From IMG/VR virus record IMGVR_UViG_3300036401_000291, positions 1-61,046 of that record: a stretch of DNA of 61,046 nt; one strand, given 5' to 3'. Source of the stretch: a virus. The position numbers were made by a program, and so were the translations under genes. The notes under the pieces were generated by a model, which ran no database searches, had not been told where the DNA came from, and worked only from the letters and a program-made list of their open reading frames with translations. Shown piece after piece: positions 33,782 through 41,825 of the stretch (its first letter is position 1; every line of letters starts with the position of its first letter).

Positions 33782-34765
33782 TCAGAGGCCCGCGTTGGCG
33801 CTCCAGCCGGTGAAGTCCGAACCGGCGGCCGACGCGCCGAACGTCGCCGGGCCGGACGGGCCATGGTCCACGGTGGACAGGCTGTTCTGCGCGGACACCT
33901 GCGCGGGGTTCGCCGCGGAGTTCGCCGCTGCGGACGCGTCGGCGTACGCTTCGGTCGCGTTCAGCAGGTCAAGGGACTGCGGCAGGCCGCCGTTCAGCGT
34001 CGCGGTCGCGTAGGAGAACCGGACGAGGATCTGGTCGGTCGCGTCGAAGAAGTCGACCGGGGACAGGGCATTGTCCGTGGCAAGCCTGTGAACGACGGGG
34101 CCGTTGGTCAGCGCGGCGGCGTCCTGGTTGGTGCCCACGGCGGCGTTGGTGAACTTGTCCGTGTTGCACGGCACGGTCGCCACCCGGACCGGCGAATTGA
34201 TTGTCAGGTCCTGGGCGTAGAACGTGATGGTGTTCTTGCCGTACCGGTGACCCCGGCACCTCTGGTGACCCCAGGAGTAGTGGCCCTTGTGCCCGTGGCG
34301 GATCTTGCAGTTGTTCCCGACGTTGATGCTCACCCACACGTCATCCGTATTCGCGATGGAGCCGAGGCCGGGGAACGTATGACGGCTGACCAGCGGGATC
34401 GCGCCGCCGACCGGGCACGGGTTCGCGACGGTGCCGACCGCAGCCAGGCCGTAGTCCACGGCGAACGTGCTGTTCAGGTTGGCGACCTCGCCGGCCTGCG
34501 CGGCGTTGCACACGCCCGCAATGGGGGCGGTGGACAGCTGCACGCCGAGAACGCCGAGCTTGACCGTGGTCGCGTACTGGTCGGGCGTGATCGTCGACTG
34601 CACGTTGGTGAACGTCTGGACGCCGGGGGCGAGCGCCCCGTATCCGGCGGTTCCGTTGGTGCTGGCGATCGGGGTGCCGGACACCGCGGCGAACGCGGCC
34701 CCTCCGGCCAGGCACAGCGCTGCGACCGCAGCCCCGGCCGTGAGCGTTACCTTGCGTCTGAACAT
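33782..34765 (-). CDS. Secreted protein with cationic His-rich segment
   Basis: A 327-aa protein. The first 27 residues (MFRRKVTLTAGAAVAALCL and AGGAAFAA) form a clear Sec signal peptide with an AFA-A cleavage site. The mature part is Asn/Thr/Ala-rich with few repeats. It has a cationic patch NCKIRHGHKGHYSWGHQ RCRGHRYGKN (two parts) flanked by cysteines. A ribosome site AAGGAGAC precedes the ATG. It is flanked by terminators, so it has its own transcript, like a lysogen-expressed moron. Function unknown. Confidence 0.75.
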   Translation of the reverse strand: MFRRKVTLTAGAAVAALCLAGGAAFAAVSGTPIASTNGTAGYGALAPGVQTFTNVQSTITPDQYATTVKLGVLGVQLSTAPIAGVCNAAQAGEVANLNSTFAVDYGLAAVGTVANPCPVGGAIPLVSRHTFPGLGSIANTDDVWVSINVGNNCKIRHGHKGHYSWGHQRCRGHRYGKNTITFYAQDLTINSPVRVATVPCNTDKFTNAAVGTNQDAAALTNGPVVHRLATDNALSPVDFFDATDQILVRFSYATATLNGGLPQSLDLLNATEAYADASAAANSAANPAQVSAQNSLSTVDHGPSGPATFGASAAGSDFTGWSANAGL

Positions 34766-34832
34766 GTGGGCAGCCGTCTCCTTGTGTCGTCAGTTGAGGA
34801 CACCTTACAGACGCGCCGTGGGGCTGCGCGGA

Positions 34833-35084
34833 TTACGGGTCCTGCTTCGTTATCCGGCAGCCGTCGAGGTACCAGCCGTGGAGAAGCTGCAGCTGGCCGA
34901 TGTCATACAGGACCTGGCCACGGCCGCCTTTGCTGCCCGGCGGCTGCCTCATCTCGCCGGTGCGCTGGATCCGGACGCCGCGGATAATCGCTATGCGGAA
35001 CCGGGCCTCAACGACGGGCATCCCCTGGCGCTCGAACTGCTCGACGGCCCACGGAATGGTCCAGCCGAGGGCGTCGTCGCTCAC
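34833..35084 (-). CDS. Unknown small protein
   Basis: An 83-aa GTG-start protein reading SDDALGWTIPWAVEQFERQG, ARFRIAIIRGVRIQRTGEM, RGQVLYDIGQLQLLHGWYLDGCRI. It overlaps the preceding micro-ORF by GTGA. Mixed alpha/beta, no motif recognised. End of the minus-strand zinc-protein operon. Confidence 0.55.
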   Translation of the reverse strand: MSDDALGWTIPWAVEQFERQGMPVVEARFRIAIIRGVRIQRTGEMRQPPGSKGGRGQVLYDIGQLQLLHGWYLDGCRITKQDP

Positions 35085-35161
35085 CTGGCGTCCCGTCCGG
35101 CGAGGATGGCGCGGAACCGGCCGGGCCGCAGCGGGGGATCACCGCACGGATCACCCCGCAC
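35081..35161 (-). CDS. Possible micro-ORF
   Basis: A 26-aa GTG-start ORF (VRGDPCGDPPLRPGRFRAIL, AGRDAR) that fills the gap between two genes and overlaps the next start by GTGA. Supported only by that coupling geometry. It may be a linker ORF that keeps ribosomes moving. Confidence 0.3.
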   Translation of the reverse strand: MRGDPCGDPPLRPGRFRAILAGRDAR

Positions 35162-35162
35162 T

Positions 35163-35381
35163 TCACGGCGGCCGTAACCCCACGTCTCGGATGCGGGGGA
35201 CGACACGGCGGCCGCCCCGGGACAGGCAGGCGACGGGATGCCGGGAGCGTTCCTCCCGGTTATGCGGACGGAGCTCGACCCACCGCCGGTCGGCGTGGTC
35301 GGCTTCGATGCCGGTGGCGCGGCCGGAGATGACCCGTTTGCAGTCCGGGCAGATGCCTTTCGCGTACTCCGCCATGGCCAT
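35163..35381 (-). CDS. Small zinc-ribbon protein
   Basis: A 72-aa protein from ATG 35381. MAMAEYAKGICPDCKRVISG, then HADRRWVELRPHNREERSRHP. The CPDC pair, GRATG and RWVELRPHN pattern recurs in small actinophage and Streptomyces proteins. Probably one zinc ion shared with His residues. Unknown role. Confidence 0.6.
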   Translation of the reverse strand: MAMAEYAKGICPDCKRVISGRATGIEADHADRRWVELRPHNREERSRHPVACLSRGGRRVVPRIRDVGLRPP

Positions 35382-35391
35382 CGCACCGCCT

Positions 35392-36009
35392 TCACCCGGC
35401 CAGGTCCGGGGCGGCCTCGGCGGCTTCCAGGTCCTGCGCGACCTCCGCGAGACTCGCCCACGCCGCGCGGCACGGCTCACCCGACGGCAGGTGACCGAAA
35501 CACCTCACGCCCGGCCCCGGCTGCCCCCGCGCGTCCTCCTGGACCCGCAGGAAGTAGCACCGGCAGTAGGGGCACGGCCGCTGCGGCACGGGGCGCCAGC
35601 GTTCCGCCTCGTCGATCGCGGCGACGGCCTGCGCCGCGCCGATCCACCGGTTCAGCATGCGGATCGTCGCGTCTTCGGCGTACTCGTCCAGCCCGGCGGC
35701 GAGGTTCGTGATCGCGGCCAGCGCGGCCACGGTGTTACCCGTGCTGCCGCCGCGGCGGGGTCCGGGGTGGCCGTTCAGCATGTAGCGCAGGACCGCCTCG
35801 AGGCGGCGGGTGCCCTCGTGGGCGTCCATCAGCGCGCGGCCGACCGGGGCGTCCCACGGCTCGGGGGTGTCGGCGGGGCGGGGGGACATGCCGACGGCGG
35901 CGTCCTGCGCGGCGGCGGGCTCGGCGACGAGGAGCTCCAGGGTGCCCATGTAGCCGGACAGCAGGTCGCATGCCTCGCGTACTAGGTCCGCCGGTGTGGC
36001 CACCCTCAC
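35392..36009 (-). CDS. Actinophage helical protein with C-terminal zinc ribbon
   Basis: A 205-aa GTG-start protein. Residues 1-130 are helical (ADLVREACDLLSGYMGTLELL, NTVAALAAITNLAAGLDEYAEDATIRM). Then RWRPVPQRPCPYCRCYFLRV and VRCFGHLPSGEPCRAAW form a C4 zinc ribbon. I recall this layout from hypothetical proteins of Streptomyces and their mobile elements. Function unknown. Confidence 0.65.
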   Translation of the reverse strand: MRVATPADLVREACDLLSGYMGTLELLVAEPAAAQDAAVGMSPRPADTPEPWDAPVGRALMDAHEGTRRLEAVLRYMLNGHPGPRRGGSTGNTVAALAAITNLAAGLDEYAEDATIRMLNRWIGAAQAVAAIDEAERWRPVPQRPCPYCRCYFLRVQEDARGQPGPGVRCFGHLPSGEPCRAAWASLAEVAQDLEAAEAAPDLAG

Positions 36010-36079
36010 CTGCCCGCATCAGGAGTTGCCCGGAGCTGTCAGGAGACCATCGTATTCACGCAGGCCACTGCGGGGCGAG

Positions 36080-36238
36080 TTAAGCGCGCGGAACGTCGGC
36101 CAGGGCGTGCCTCGCCGCTAGGTGATCTTTCATGACCGACCGGCCCGTGCTGTCGTATGAGGCCTTGAAGCCGCATCGGTCGCATACCAGCATGTTCAGG
36201 AACTTGTGCGTTCCTTCTAGCTTCTTCGGTCTAGCCAT
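36080..36238 (-). CDS. C2H2-like zinc-finger micro-protein
   Basis: A 52-aa ORF from ATG 36238. It contains LVCDRCGFKASYDSTGRSV and MKDHLAARHALAD, giving Cx2C-x-HxxxxH, a classic single zinc finger, with a basic N-terminus (MARPKKLEGTHKF). Probably binds nucleic acid. ATG overlaps the end of the upstream micro-gene. Confidence 0.6.
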   Translation of the reverse strand: MARPKKLEGTHKFLNMLVCDRCGFKASYDSTGRSVMKDHLAARHALADVPRA

Positions 36239-36347
36239 CGTTGTCCTCCGGGTTCTCCGGGTCGGCGGCCACGCCGAACTCCGCCAGCATCAGCGAGTCC
36301 GGGCGAACGGCTGCTACCCCGCTAGCCTTCCTGGCGTCGTCAGTCAT
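36231..36347 (-). CDS. Acidic micro-protein
   Basis: A 38-aa ORF from ATG 36347: MTDDARKASGVAAVRPDSLM, LAEFGVAADPENPEDNDG. Overlaps the upstream stop (ATGA) and the downstream ATG by eight bases. Its place in a coupled series supports it. Unknown. Confidence 0.45.
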   Translation of the reverse strand: MTDDARKASGVAAVRPDSLMLAEFGVAADPENPEDNDG

Positions 36348-36463
36348 CGTTTCCCTCTCGGGCATTCAGGGCAGATGCACCGGCTGGTTACAAGGTCCAT
36401 GCAGCGCGGGCAGGCGCACACGCACTCGCCGCCTTCCAGGTGGGGGCTCATGTGGTCAGCCAT
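36344..36463 (-). CDS. Cys-rich micro-protein
   Basis: A 39-aa ORF from ATG 36463. MADHMSPHLEGGECVCACPR and CMDLVTSRCICPECPRGKR hold eight cysteines in CxCxCxxC and CxCxxC groups, enough for two zinc ions. It is overlapped with both neighbours. Possibly a DNA- or protein-binding knuckle. Confidence 0.5.
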   Translation of the reverse strand: MADHMSPHLEGGECVCACPRCMDLVTSRCICPECPRGKR

Positions 36464-36716
36464 CGCTGTCCTCCTTGCGCTCAGTCCCGGTCCCGAACGC
36501 GCCGAGCATCACCACGGCGCCCCGCATCAGCCACACGGTATTCTCCGGTGTCACCGTCACGTCGAGGCCACGGGCCGCCCGCAGCATCATCACGTCGGCG
36601 GCCAGCGCATACGCGGCTTCCTCGCTGACCATGCGCCTCCTGTCCGGGGAACGCCAATGCACGGGGCACCTGGCGGCAGGCCTGCGGGGTGTGACCGAAA
36701 GGTCGGCAGTCATCAT
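36456..36716 (-). CDS. Unknown small protein
   Basis: An 86-aa protein whose ATG overlaps the upstream stop (ATGA). The C-terminal half MVSEEAAYALAADVMMLRAARGLDV, TVTPENTVWLMRGAVVMLGA is hydrophobic and helical. A shorter start at that Met is possible. Unknown function. Confidence 0.5.
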   Translation of the reverse strand: MMTADLSVTPRRPAARCPVHWRSPDRRRMVSEEAAYALAADVMMLRAARGLDVTVTPENTVWLMRGAVVMLGAFGTGTERKEDSDG

Positions 36717-37414
36717 ATCGGCGGCGCGTCAGAACCGCAGGTCGCGCAGTACCATCCGACCCCGGAATCCAGGACGGGCCGGTGATCGGGACATGCGGCG
36801 GCGGGATCCTTGTCCGGGACCGGGCCGTCGCACGGCGGGCACCGGCCGCACCCCGCGCACGCCGGGCCGTCACACCGGGGGCACGGGACAGACCGGGTAC
36901 CGCGCCTGCATCGCTTGCACCAGGCGTAGACGACGGCCTCGGCGATCGGCGCGGGCGGCGCGAGCTCGGCAGTGCCGCCGAGCCGCTCCATGGCGCCGGC
37001 CATCTCGGTCAGCAGCCACCCGGCCAGCCGGTCCTCGTCGCTGCCTCTGGCGCGTACCAGGGGACCGACCCGGAGGGCGTCGGCGATGAGGTTACGGTCG
37101 TGTTCGGTGAGGCGGCTCGCGTCGTTCACGGCGTGCTCCCTGTCCTGTCGTTTCACCGGGTACGCGAATACTGCTGCCGCATCCAGGGGGTCCACCCATG
37201 CGGGCGGCTCCGGGATGTCACGGCCGGGGAGGTGTGTCACGTGCTGCTCCCTGTCTTGCCGTTCCTGGCGCGACCACGGGTGGACGTGCGCCCCGTCGCA
37301 CTGACAGGCGGGCCGGGTGGCGTGATCCTCGGCGCAGTCGTGCGGCGGCTGATTCTCGGGAGGGTCGTCGCACCAGCACCACTGCCCGTCCGGCTGCCGG
37401 GTTGTCTCGGTCAT
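36713..37414 (-). CDS. Multi-zinc-ribbon protein
   Basis: A 233-aa protein with CWCDDPPENQPPHDC at the N-terminus. A helical middle follows (LIADALRVGPLVRARGSDEDRLAGWLLTEM), then a dense cysteine region CKRCRRGTRSVPCPRC, ACAGCGRCPPC and YCATCGS. At least three zinc sites look possible. It overlaps the transfer membrane protein by ATGA, so it is co-made with it. Function unknown. Confidence 0.6.
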   Translation of the reverse strand: MTETTRQPDGQWCWCDDPPENQPPHDCAEDHATRPACQCDGAHVHPWSRQERQDREQHVTHLPGRDIPEPPAWVDPLDAAAVFAYPVKRQDREHAVNDASRLTEHDRNLIADALRVGPLVRARGSDEDRLAGWLLTEMAGAMERLGGTAELAPPAPIAEAVVYAWCKRCRRGTRSVPCPRCDGPACAGCGRCPPCDGPVPDKDPAAACPDHRPVLDSGVGWYCATCGSDAPPI

Positions 37415-38211
37415 GTCGGGCTCCCTGTCTTGCCGTTCCTGGCGCGCTGGAATGTCCGGACGTCGATGTCGCCATCCGTCAGGGCCTCCAGTTCCCAGTT
37501 CTTCAGGCCGGGGTTGTCGCGGAGGATGACGGCGGCGCGGGCCTTCTTTGTCATGGCCGGGGCGGGCTTGGGTGCCGCTGGCTTGCGCTGCGGCCTGTCA
37601 TCCCTGCTGTCATGGTCGCTGTCACGGCGCGGGGTGACAACAGGCGCGGCGGCGGGCTGCGGATCGCTGCGGGCATCCTGCCGCTTGCGGACAAGCCACA
37701 CCGCCATCTCGTACGCCGCGACGAACGCGACCGCCGGCCACACGCTGATCTCCGGGCCGAGCCATGGCCACCGGTAGTCCGCGCCCAGGTTCATCAGGAC
37801 CGTCTGCCCGACCCCGGCGGCCAGCACCAGGTACGCGGCCCACGCGTCGCGCCTGCGGTAGCCGTGCCGTCCCGCGTACCAGATGACCAGCGACGCGGCG
37901 GTGATCAGGCACTCGACGGACAGTGGCTGCATCCCCGCCACCCAGTGAGCCTGGCCGAGGTGGACGGACAGCTCGTACTGGTGCTGCCAGGACCCGGAGA
38001 ACGCGACGACGGCGACCATGGCGGCGTTGAGTAGCGCGACGGCGATGAACGCCGTGCCGTCGCGGCGGCGGCGTTCGCGCTTGTTCAGCGGCGTTCGCGG
38101 GCGTTCGCCGCCGTTCGGCGTGTTTTCCTGCGGCAGGCGCAGCGGTGTCAGGGTGACAGGCGCGGCGTGGCCGTTCGCCTGCGGTGGCGGTGTCGTCTCC
38201 ATGGTTGTCAT
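37411..38211 (-). CDS. DUF2637/SpdB-like membrane protein
   Basis: A 266-aa protein with four likely transmembrane helices at residues ~53-73, 95-113, 124-141 and 157-174. It follows a basic leader (NKRERRRRD). The text WQHQYELSVHLGQAHWVAGMQ-PLSVECLITAASL matches the DUF2637 proteins beside FtsK-type translocases in actinomycete integrative elements and plasmids. A C-terminal KARAAVILRDNPGLKNWEL resembles a helix-turn-helix. It probably works with the FtsK-like ATPase in DNA spread or transfer. Confidence 0.8.
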   Translation of the reverse strand: MTTMETTPPPQANGHAAPVTLTPLRLPQENTPNGGERPRTPLNKRERRRRDGTAFIAVALLNAAMVAVVAFSGSWQHQYELSVHLGQAHWVAGMQPLSVECLITAASLVIWYAGRHGYRRRDAWAAYLVLAAGVGQTVLMNLGADYRWPWLGPEISVWPAVAFVAAYEMAVWLVRKRQDARSDPQPAAAPVVTPRRDSDHDSRDDRPQRKPAAPKPAPAMTKKARAAVILRDNPGLKNWELEALTDGDIDVRTFQRARNGKTGSPT

Positions 38212-38651
38212 GCTGTCCCCTGCTCTCGGTCGTCGCGGGGTAGTTGCGTGACCGTAACCTGCTGCCGCATAAGCGCGGCGAACTGGTCGTCGGTGAAGTA
38301 CATGCGGGGCGGCTCGATCGCGGCAGGCTCCGCGGCGGCGATGACTTGCGGAGACTCCGCCTCCAGGACCTCAGCGCGGACCGCGCGGCGGGGCGCCAGC
38401 AGCTCTGGGTTACGGTGACGATGCCGCAGCCACAGGAACACGTAGAACAGCGCGGCCAGCAGCAGCCCGCACACGGCGGTGATCACCACGTACACCAGGA
38501 CCGTGATACCCGCGCTGACCTGCCCGGCTACCCGGTGCCAGGCCAGCGCGAGCACCCCGAACGCGAACAGCACTGCCGCGGTACCCGCGGTCACGCCGGC
38601 TAGCGGGCTGAACCCCGCCAGCGGGCCATGATTGGCGCCATCCCTGCTCAT
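38208..38651 (-). CDS. Two-helix membrane protein
   Basis: A 147-aa protein from ATG 38651. Two transmembrane helices (VTAGTAAVLFAFGVLALAW; ITVLVYVVITAVCGLLLAAL) are followed by a cytoplasmic region ending YFTDDQFAALMRQQVTVTQ. It is ATGA-coupled to the DUF2637 gene, so likely part of the same membrane complex. No family recognised. Confidence 0.6.
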   Translation of the reverse strand: MSRDGANHGPLAGFSPLAGVTAGTAAVLFAFGVLALAWHRVAGQVSAGITVLVYVVITAVCGLLLAALFYVFLWLRHRHRNPELLAPRRAVRAEVLEAESPQVIAAAEPAAIEPPRMYFTDDQFAALMRQQVTVTQLPRDDREQGTA

Positions 38652-38956
38652 CGCCTGCTCCTTTCCCGGTCCTTCTTGCGTTTGAGGGCCGTCTCCCGGT
38701 GCCGCGGCCACAGCAGGGCAAGCGGTCTGATCCGCTCGCCTTTCCCGCCGCAGTGCCGGCAGTAATTCCACGCCTTGCCACCCGACCCGGGGCCGTGCCC
38801 GGCCTTCCCGCGGCCCTTCCGGGTGCACCACGGGCACGGGCCCAGCGGCCAGAACCGGCCGCTGACCAGCGCGAACACCACGGCGGCGGCGATGATCAGC
38901 AAGGCGGCACCCACTCTCGCTACCCTCCGCTGCTTACTACTCTGCGTGACTCCCAT
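38648..38956 (-). CDS. Membrane-anchored zinc-finger protein
   Basis: A 102-aa protein with one transmembrane helix (VGAALLIIAAAVVFALVSG), then CPWCTRKGRGKAGHG and CRHCGGKGERIR, a DnaJ-type CxxCxGxG pair. I recall this small zinc protein beside DUF2637 and FtsK genes in Streptomyces elements. Overlaps the next gene by ATGA. Confidence 0.6.
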   Translation of the reverse strand: MGVTQSSKQRRVARVGAALLIIAAAVVFALVSGRFWPLGPCPWCTRKGRGKAGHGPGSGGKAWNYCRHCGGKGERIRPLALLWPRHRETALKRKKDRERSRR

Positions 38957-38981
38957 CGGGGGGTCACCGTCAGTGAGGCGA

Positions 38982-39203
38982 TCACGTTCCGTGTCCTATC
39001 TCGTTGTCCTGAATGTCCGATTTGTCCCAGCCGGGATGGGCAGAATGGAACAGCGCGGCGTAGCCGCGCGAAAAGCATGGCGCCTTTCCTCCCTGCGGTC
39101 GGACCCTTGGGGCTATTCTGGGGGTCCCCAAAATCGCGAAATAGTCACTTTGCGTGACTGCAACGCGGAGCGTGACGGGCGGGCGGGTGGCGATGGCGGT
39201 CAC
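38982..39203 (-). CDS. Doubtful small ORF in regulatory gap
   Basis: A 73-aa ORF overlapping the HNH-like gene by ATGA. The composition (SDYFAILGTPRIAPRVRPQG, CFSRGYAALFHSAHPGW) does not look like a known fold, and it covers an operator-like inverted repeat at 39143-39159. It may be real or only the leader of the membrane-protein operon. Confidence 0.3.
   Translation of the reverse strand: MTAIATRPPVTLRVAVTQSDYFAILGTPRIAPRVRPQGGKAPCFSRGYAALFHSAHPGWDKSDIQDNEIGHGT
39143..39159. promoter_or_regulatory. Operator-like inverted repeat
   Basis: AGTCAC-tttgc-GTGACT is a perfect 6-bp inverted repeat. TGCGTGACT recurs at 38943-38951, beside the start of the zinc-finger membrane protein. A binding site for one of the phage HTH proteins is plausible, and no promoter was assigned. 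Confidence 0.4.
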
Positions 39204-39916
39204 AGCGCGTCACTCCGGCGGGTGATGGCGCGGAGGCGGAACCGCTGCGTGACCGACGGATGCTGAGCCAGCGCCTGAGCCTTCGTGCCCGCGTAGCCGC
39301 CGTATTTCACGGCCAGCTTGTGCACCCAGTCCGGCCCCGTGTACCCGAACCGCTCCGCCACCGCCATCAGGTTCGCGCCGCCGTCCAGCATGGCCGCGGC
39401 TTCCCGGCCGACCGCGCTGGTGCACGCCACGCACCGGCGGCCCTGGTTATGCACCATGTTTCCGCAGGTCACGAAGTTGCGGCACTCGAACCGGGGTTCC
39501 TGCTCATCCTTGTCCGCGGCGTTCTGCGCCTTCGTGCCCGGCCACAGGCCCTCCGGGTAGGCGTTGAACAGCGGGCCGGTCGCCGGGTTGTGCCGGGTCT
39601 CCAGGCCGTCCGGGAACCTGCCCAGCCCGCGGAACGCCGGGTGATGGGCCAGCAGGACCATCGAGTGCACGGTGACGGTGACCTGCTTGCCGTCACTGTC
39701 CCGGATGACGTTGACGGCCTCATATCCGCTGTTGAGCGTACGGGTCTTCATGATCTTCCCGTTGACCGAGATGCGGACGCGGCCCTTGTCGGACCACAGG
39801 TACCGGGACCAGTCGGGCACGGGCGCCCACTGCTCGGACCGGACGTCGACCGCGTTGCGGATCTCCATCTCGGTCTTGCCGAACCAGTACGGCTCGATAT
39901 CACTGTGCGCGGTCAT
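39200..39916 (-). CDS. NUMOD4/HNH-like DNA endonuclease with C-terminal HTH
   Basis: A 238-aa protein. The NUMOD4-like opening EQWAPVPDWSRYLWSDKGRVR with the VTVHSMVLLAHHPAFRG and LETRHNPATGPLFNAYPEGLWPGTKAQNAADK HNH core is typical of phage homing endonucleases. CRNFVTCGNMVHNQGRRCVAC adds a zinc site, and AMLDGGANLMAVAERFGY is a helix-turn-helix. It is coupled (ATGA) between transfer-type genes. It may be domesticated as a site-specific DNA-binding partner. Confidence 0.75.
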   Translation of the reverse strand: MTAHSDIEPYWFGKTEMEIRNAVDVRSEQWAPVPDWSRYLWSDKGRVRISVNGKIMKTRTLNSGYEAVNVIRDSDGKQVTVTVHSMVLLAHHPAFRGLGRFPDGLETRHNPATGPLFNAYPEGLWPGTKAQNAADKDEQEPRFECRNFVTCGNMVHNQGRRCVACTSAVGREAAAMLDGGANLMAVAERFGYTGPDWVHKLAVKYGGYAGTKAQALAQHPSVTQRFRLRAITRRSDAL

Positions 39917-41694
39917 GCTGCATCCTTCCTGCGGCGGTCACGGGCCGCGGCGAACAGGTCAGCGCGGGCATAGGTAAACGAGCCATTACCCCGTTTCCCG
40001 GTCGGCTCGAGTTCGGCGCGGCGTACCCGCCTGCTGGCGGAATCGACGCTGAGAGGGCCGAAGACGCCTTCGGCGACGGCCTCGGCGATGGTCAGGCCCA
40101 CCGTGACTTCCTCGACTGTCCCCCGGATAATGTGCTGGTCAGAGGCCCCTGGGGGCAGTGCGAGGCGCGGACGGACAGTTGCGACATCGCCGCGGCCGGG
40201 CATCCCCGGCGGGCACGCGGTGACGGTCCCGCCGACGGCGAGCTCGCGGGCCTGCTCCATGTCGACGTAGGGCACCTGGACTTCGGTGACCTCACCGGAG
40301 GCGAGCTGCTGCCACCGCCCCGGCACCCGCGACGGCGGCGGCATCGGGATATCCCCGGCCTGCATCTTCCACGAGTTCTGCGTGTACCGGGTGAGCATCC
40401 GCACGCCGATGTTCTCCCGCACGTCACCGCCGCCCAGCACGTCGGCCTTGAGCATCTGCCCGATCGGGACCAGGTGCATCTTCACGGCCCGCCCCGCGAA
40501 CGACACGGCACCCATCCCGGTGAACGCGGGGGACCGTTTCGGGTCATCCGGACCGCGGGCCTCCGCCCAGTACTGCTTCAGGGCACCGTGGGCGAGGTTC
40601 ATCTCCTCGGCGATGATCCACAGCCGGGGGCCGACGTCGCCGCGGACGTCGCCGCGGGCAGTGATGGTCCGCTCCGCGACGCCGTTACGGCGCTCCAGCT
40701 CCTCCCCGAGCCAGCACATGGCGTTATGGAGCTGCGTCACGGTCCGGCAGTAGGCCACGTTGGGGAGCAGGCCATATTCGGCATCCATGTCCTTGAACGC
40801 CCACGGATGGGAGAATCGCTTCGCGTCGAGGATGAGGCCGATGTCGCCGCGCATGAGCCGCTGCACCAGCCAGTACGCGGTCAGTTGCGACTTGCCTCCG
40901 CCCGTCCCGGAGATGACCCCGAAGTGGGGCGAGTCGAGTTCGAGGGAGACGTTGACGATGGCGTCGCGTTTCCCGGCGCCGGTGATCAGCTGGTCCGGCT
41001 TGGCGGAGGCGATGTCGGCAGCGACGTCATCCCAGGTCAGGTAGCCGGGCGGCGGCTGGGTGAGGGTGTAGGTGACACGGGGCCTGCTGGTGCCGGACAG
41101 TTTCCACGCAGGCTCGGCGGCCTCGAAGGCAAGCTTGGACGCGACGGTGCGGGCGATAGCCTCCTTGCCCTTGTCGGCGCCGGTGAATCCGGGCGGGACG
41201 CCGATGGTGACCCGGGACCGGTCCAGGGCGATCCGGACCCGGCCGGGCCGCTGGCCGAGCTCGGCGGCCAGGGCGAGCATGAGCGGCCGCCGGTAGAAGG
41301 CGTAATGCCGCCACGGAACGACGACCGCCCCCCATATGCTCACCCACGGGTGGTCGCGGTCCCAGGCGATGGCGCGGGCCCAGCGGCGGACGCCGCGGGT
41401 AATACGCCACGTCGCCCAGCCGGCAAAGGTAGCGGCGATCAGGATCAGGGAGGCGATCGTGGCGTTGCGGTGCCGGATGAGGCCATCGGCGAGACCCGTG
41501 GCCAGGAGGATAGTGCTGATCCTGATCGCGGCACGGTGCCAGCCGGGCCGCCAGTGCCACACCGAGGCGTGCGCCTTGGGGTGCAGCGCCTGGGTCGGCG
41601 GCCGGAGAAACGTCGCGTTGGTGCGGAGCCTGCCATCAAGCGGGTCGCCGATCAGGCACCGGTAGATCAGCCTCGCGGCGCTGGGCTTGCTCAT
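39913..41694 (-). CDS. FtsK/SpoIIIE-like DNA translocase ATPase
   Basis: A 593-aa protein. Two membrane helices span residues ~55-75 and 79-98. The Walker A GTGGGKS is at residues 263-269, and the Walker B region LWIIAEEM at 358-365 has the expected acidic pair. The core text FGVISGTGGGKSQLTAYWL and NIGVRMLTRYTQNSWKMQAG matches the FtsK-type proteins of actinomycete integrative elements and plasmids. The C-terminal 75 residues may form a small winged domain. It would pump double-stranded DNA between hyphal compartments. Presence in a phage genome is notable. Confidence 0.85.
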   Translation of the reverse strand: MSKPSAARLIYRCLIGDPLDGRLRTNATFLRPPTQALHPKAHASVWHWRPGWHRAAIRISTILLATGLADGLIRHRNATIASLILIAATFAGWATWRITRGVRRWARAIAWDRDHPWVSIWGAVVVPWRHYAFYRRPLMLALAAELGQRPGRVRIALDRSRVTIGVPPGFTGADKGKEAIARTVASKLAFEAAEPAWKLSGTSRPRVTYTLTQPPPGYLTWDDVAADIASAKPDQLITGAGKRDAIVNVSLELDSPHFGVISGTGGGKSQLTAYWLVQRLMRGDIGLILDAKRFSHPWAFKDMDAEYGLLPNVAYCRTVTQLHNAMCWLGEELERRNGVAERTITARGDVRGDVGPRLWIIAEEMNLAHGALKQYWAEARGPDDPKRSPAFTGMGAVSFAGRAVKMHLVPIGQMLKADVLGGGDVRENIGVRMLTRYTQNSWKMQAGDIPMPPPSRVPGRWQQLASGEVTEVQVPYVDMEQARELAVGGTVTACPPGMPGRGDVATVRPRLALPPGASDQHIIRGTVEEVTVGLTIAEAVAEGVFGPLSVDSASRRVRRAELEPTGKRGNGSFTYARADLFAAARDRRRKDAA

Positions 41695-41825
41695 GTCCTG
41701 TTCCCTGGTGATCCTTCCGTGCTGCCCCCGGCGTCTTCCGGGGACAGGTCGAACAGGCGCCTGGCGACCTCGGCGGCGGCCTCGGTGAGGTCGCGGAGCA
41801 TCACGGCCGCGTCCTGTTCCGTCAT
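41691..41825 (-). CDS. Acidic micro-protein between WhiB and FtsK
   Basis: A 44-aa ORF from ATG 41825: MTEQDAAVMLRDLTEAAAEV, ARRLFDLSPEDAGGSTEG. Coupled by ATGA to both the WhiB-family and FtsK-like genes. Helical and acidic. Its exact fit in the operon is the main support. Confidence 0.5.
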   Translation of the reverse strand: MTEQDAAVMLRDLTEAAAEVARRLFDLSPEDAGGSTEGSPGNRT

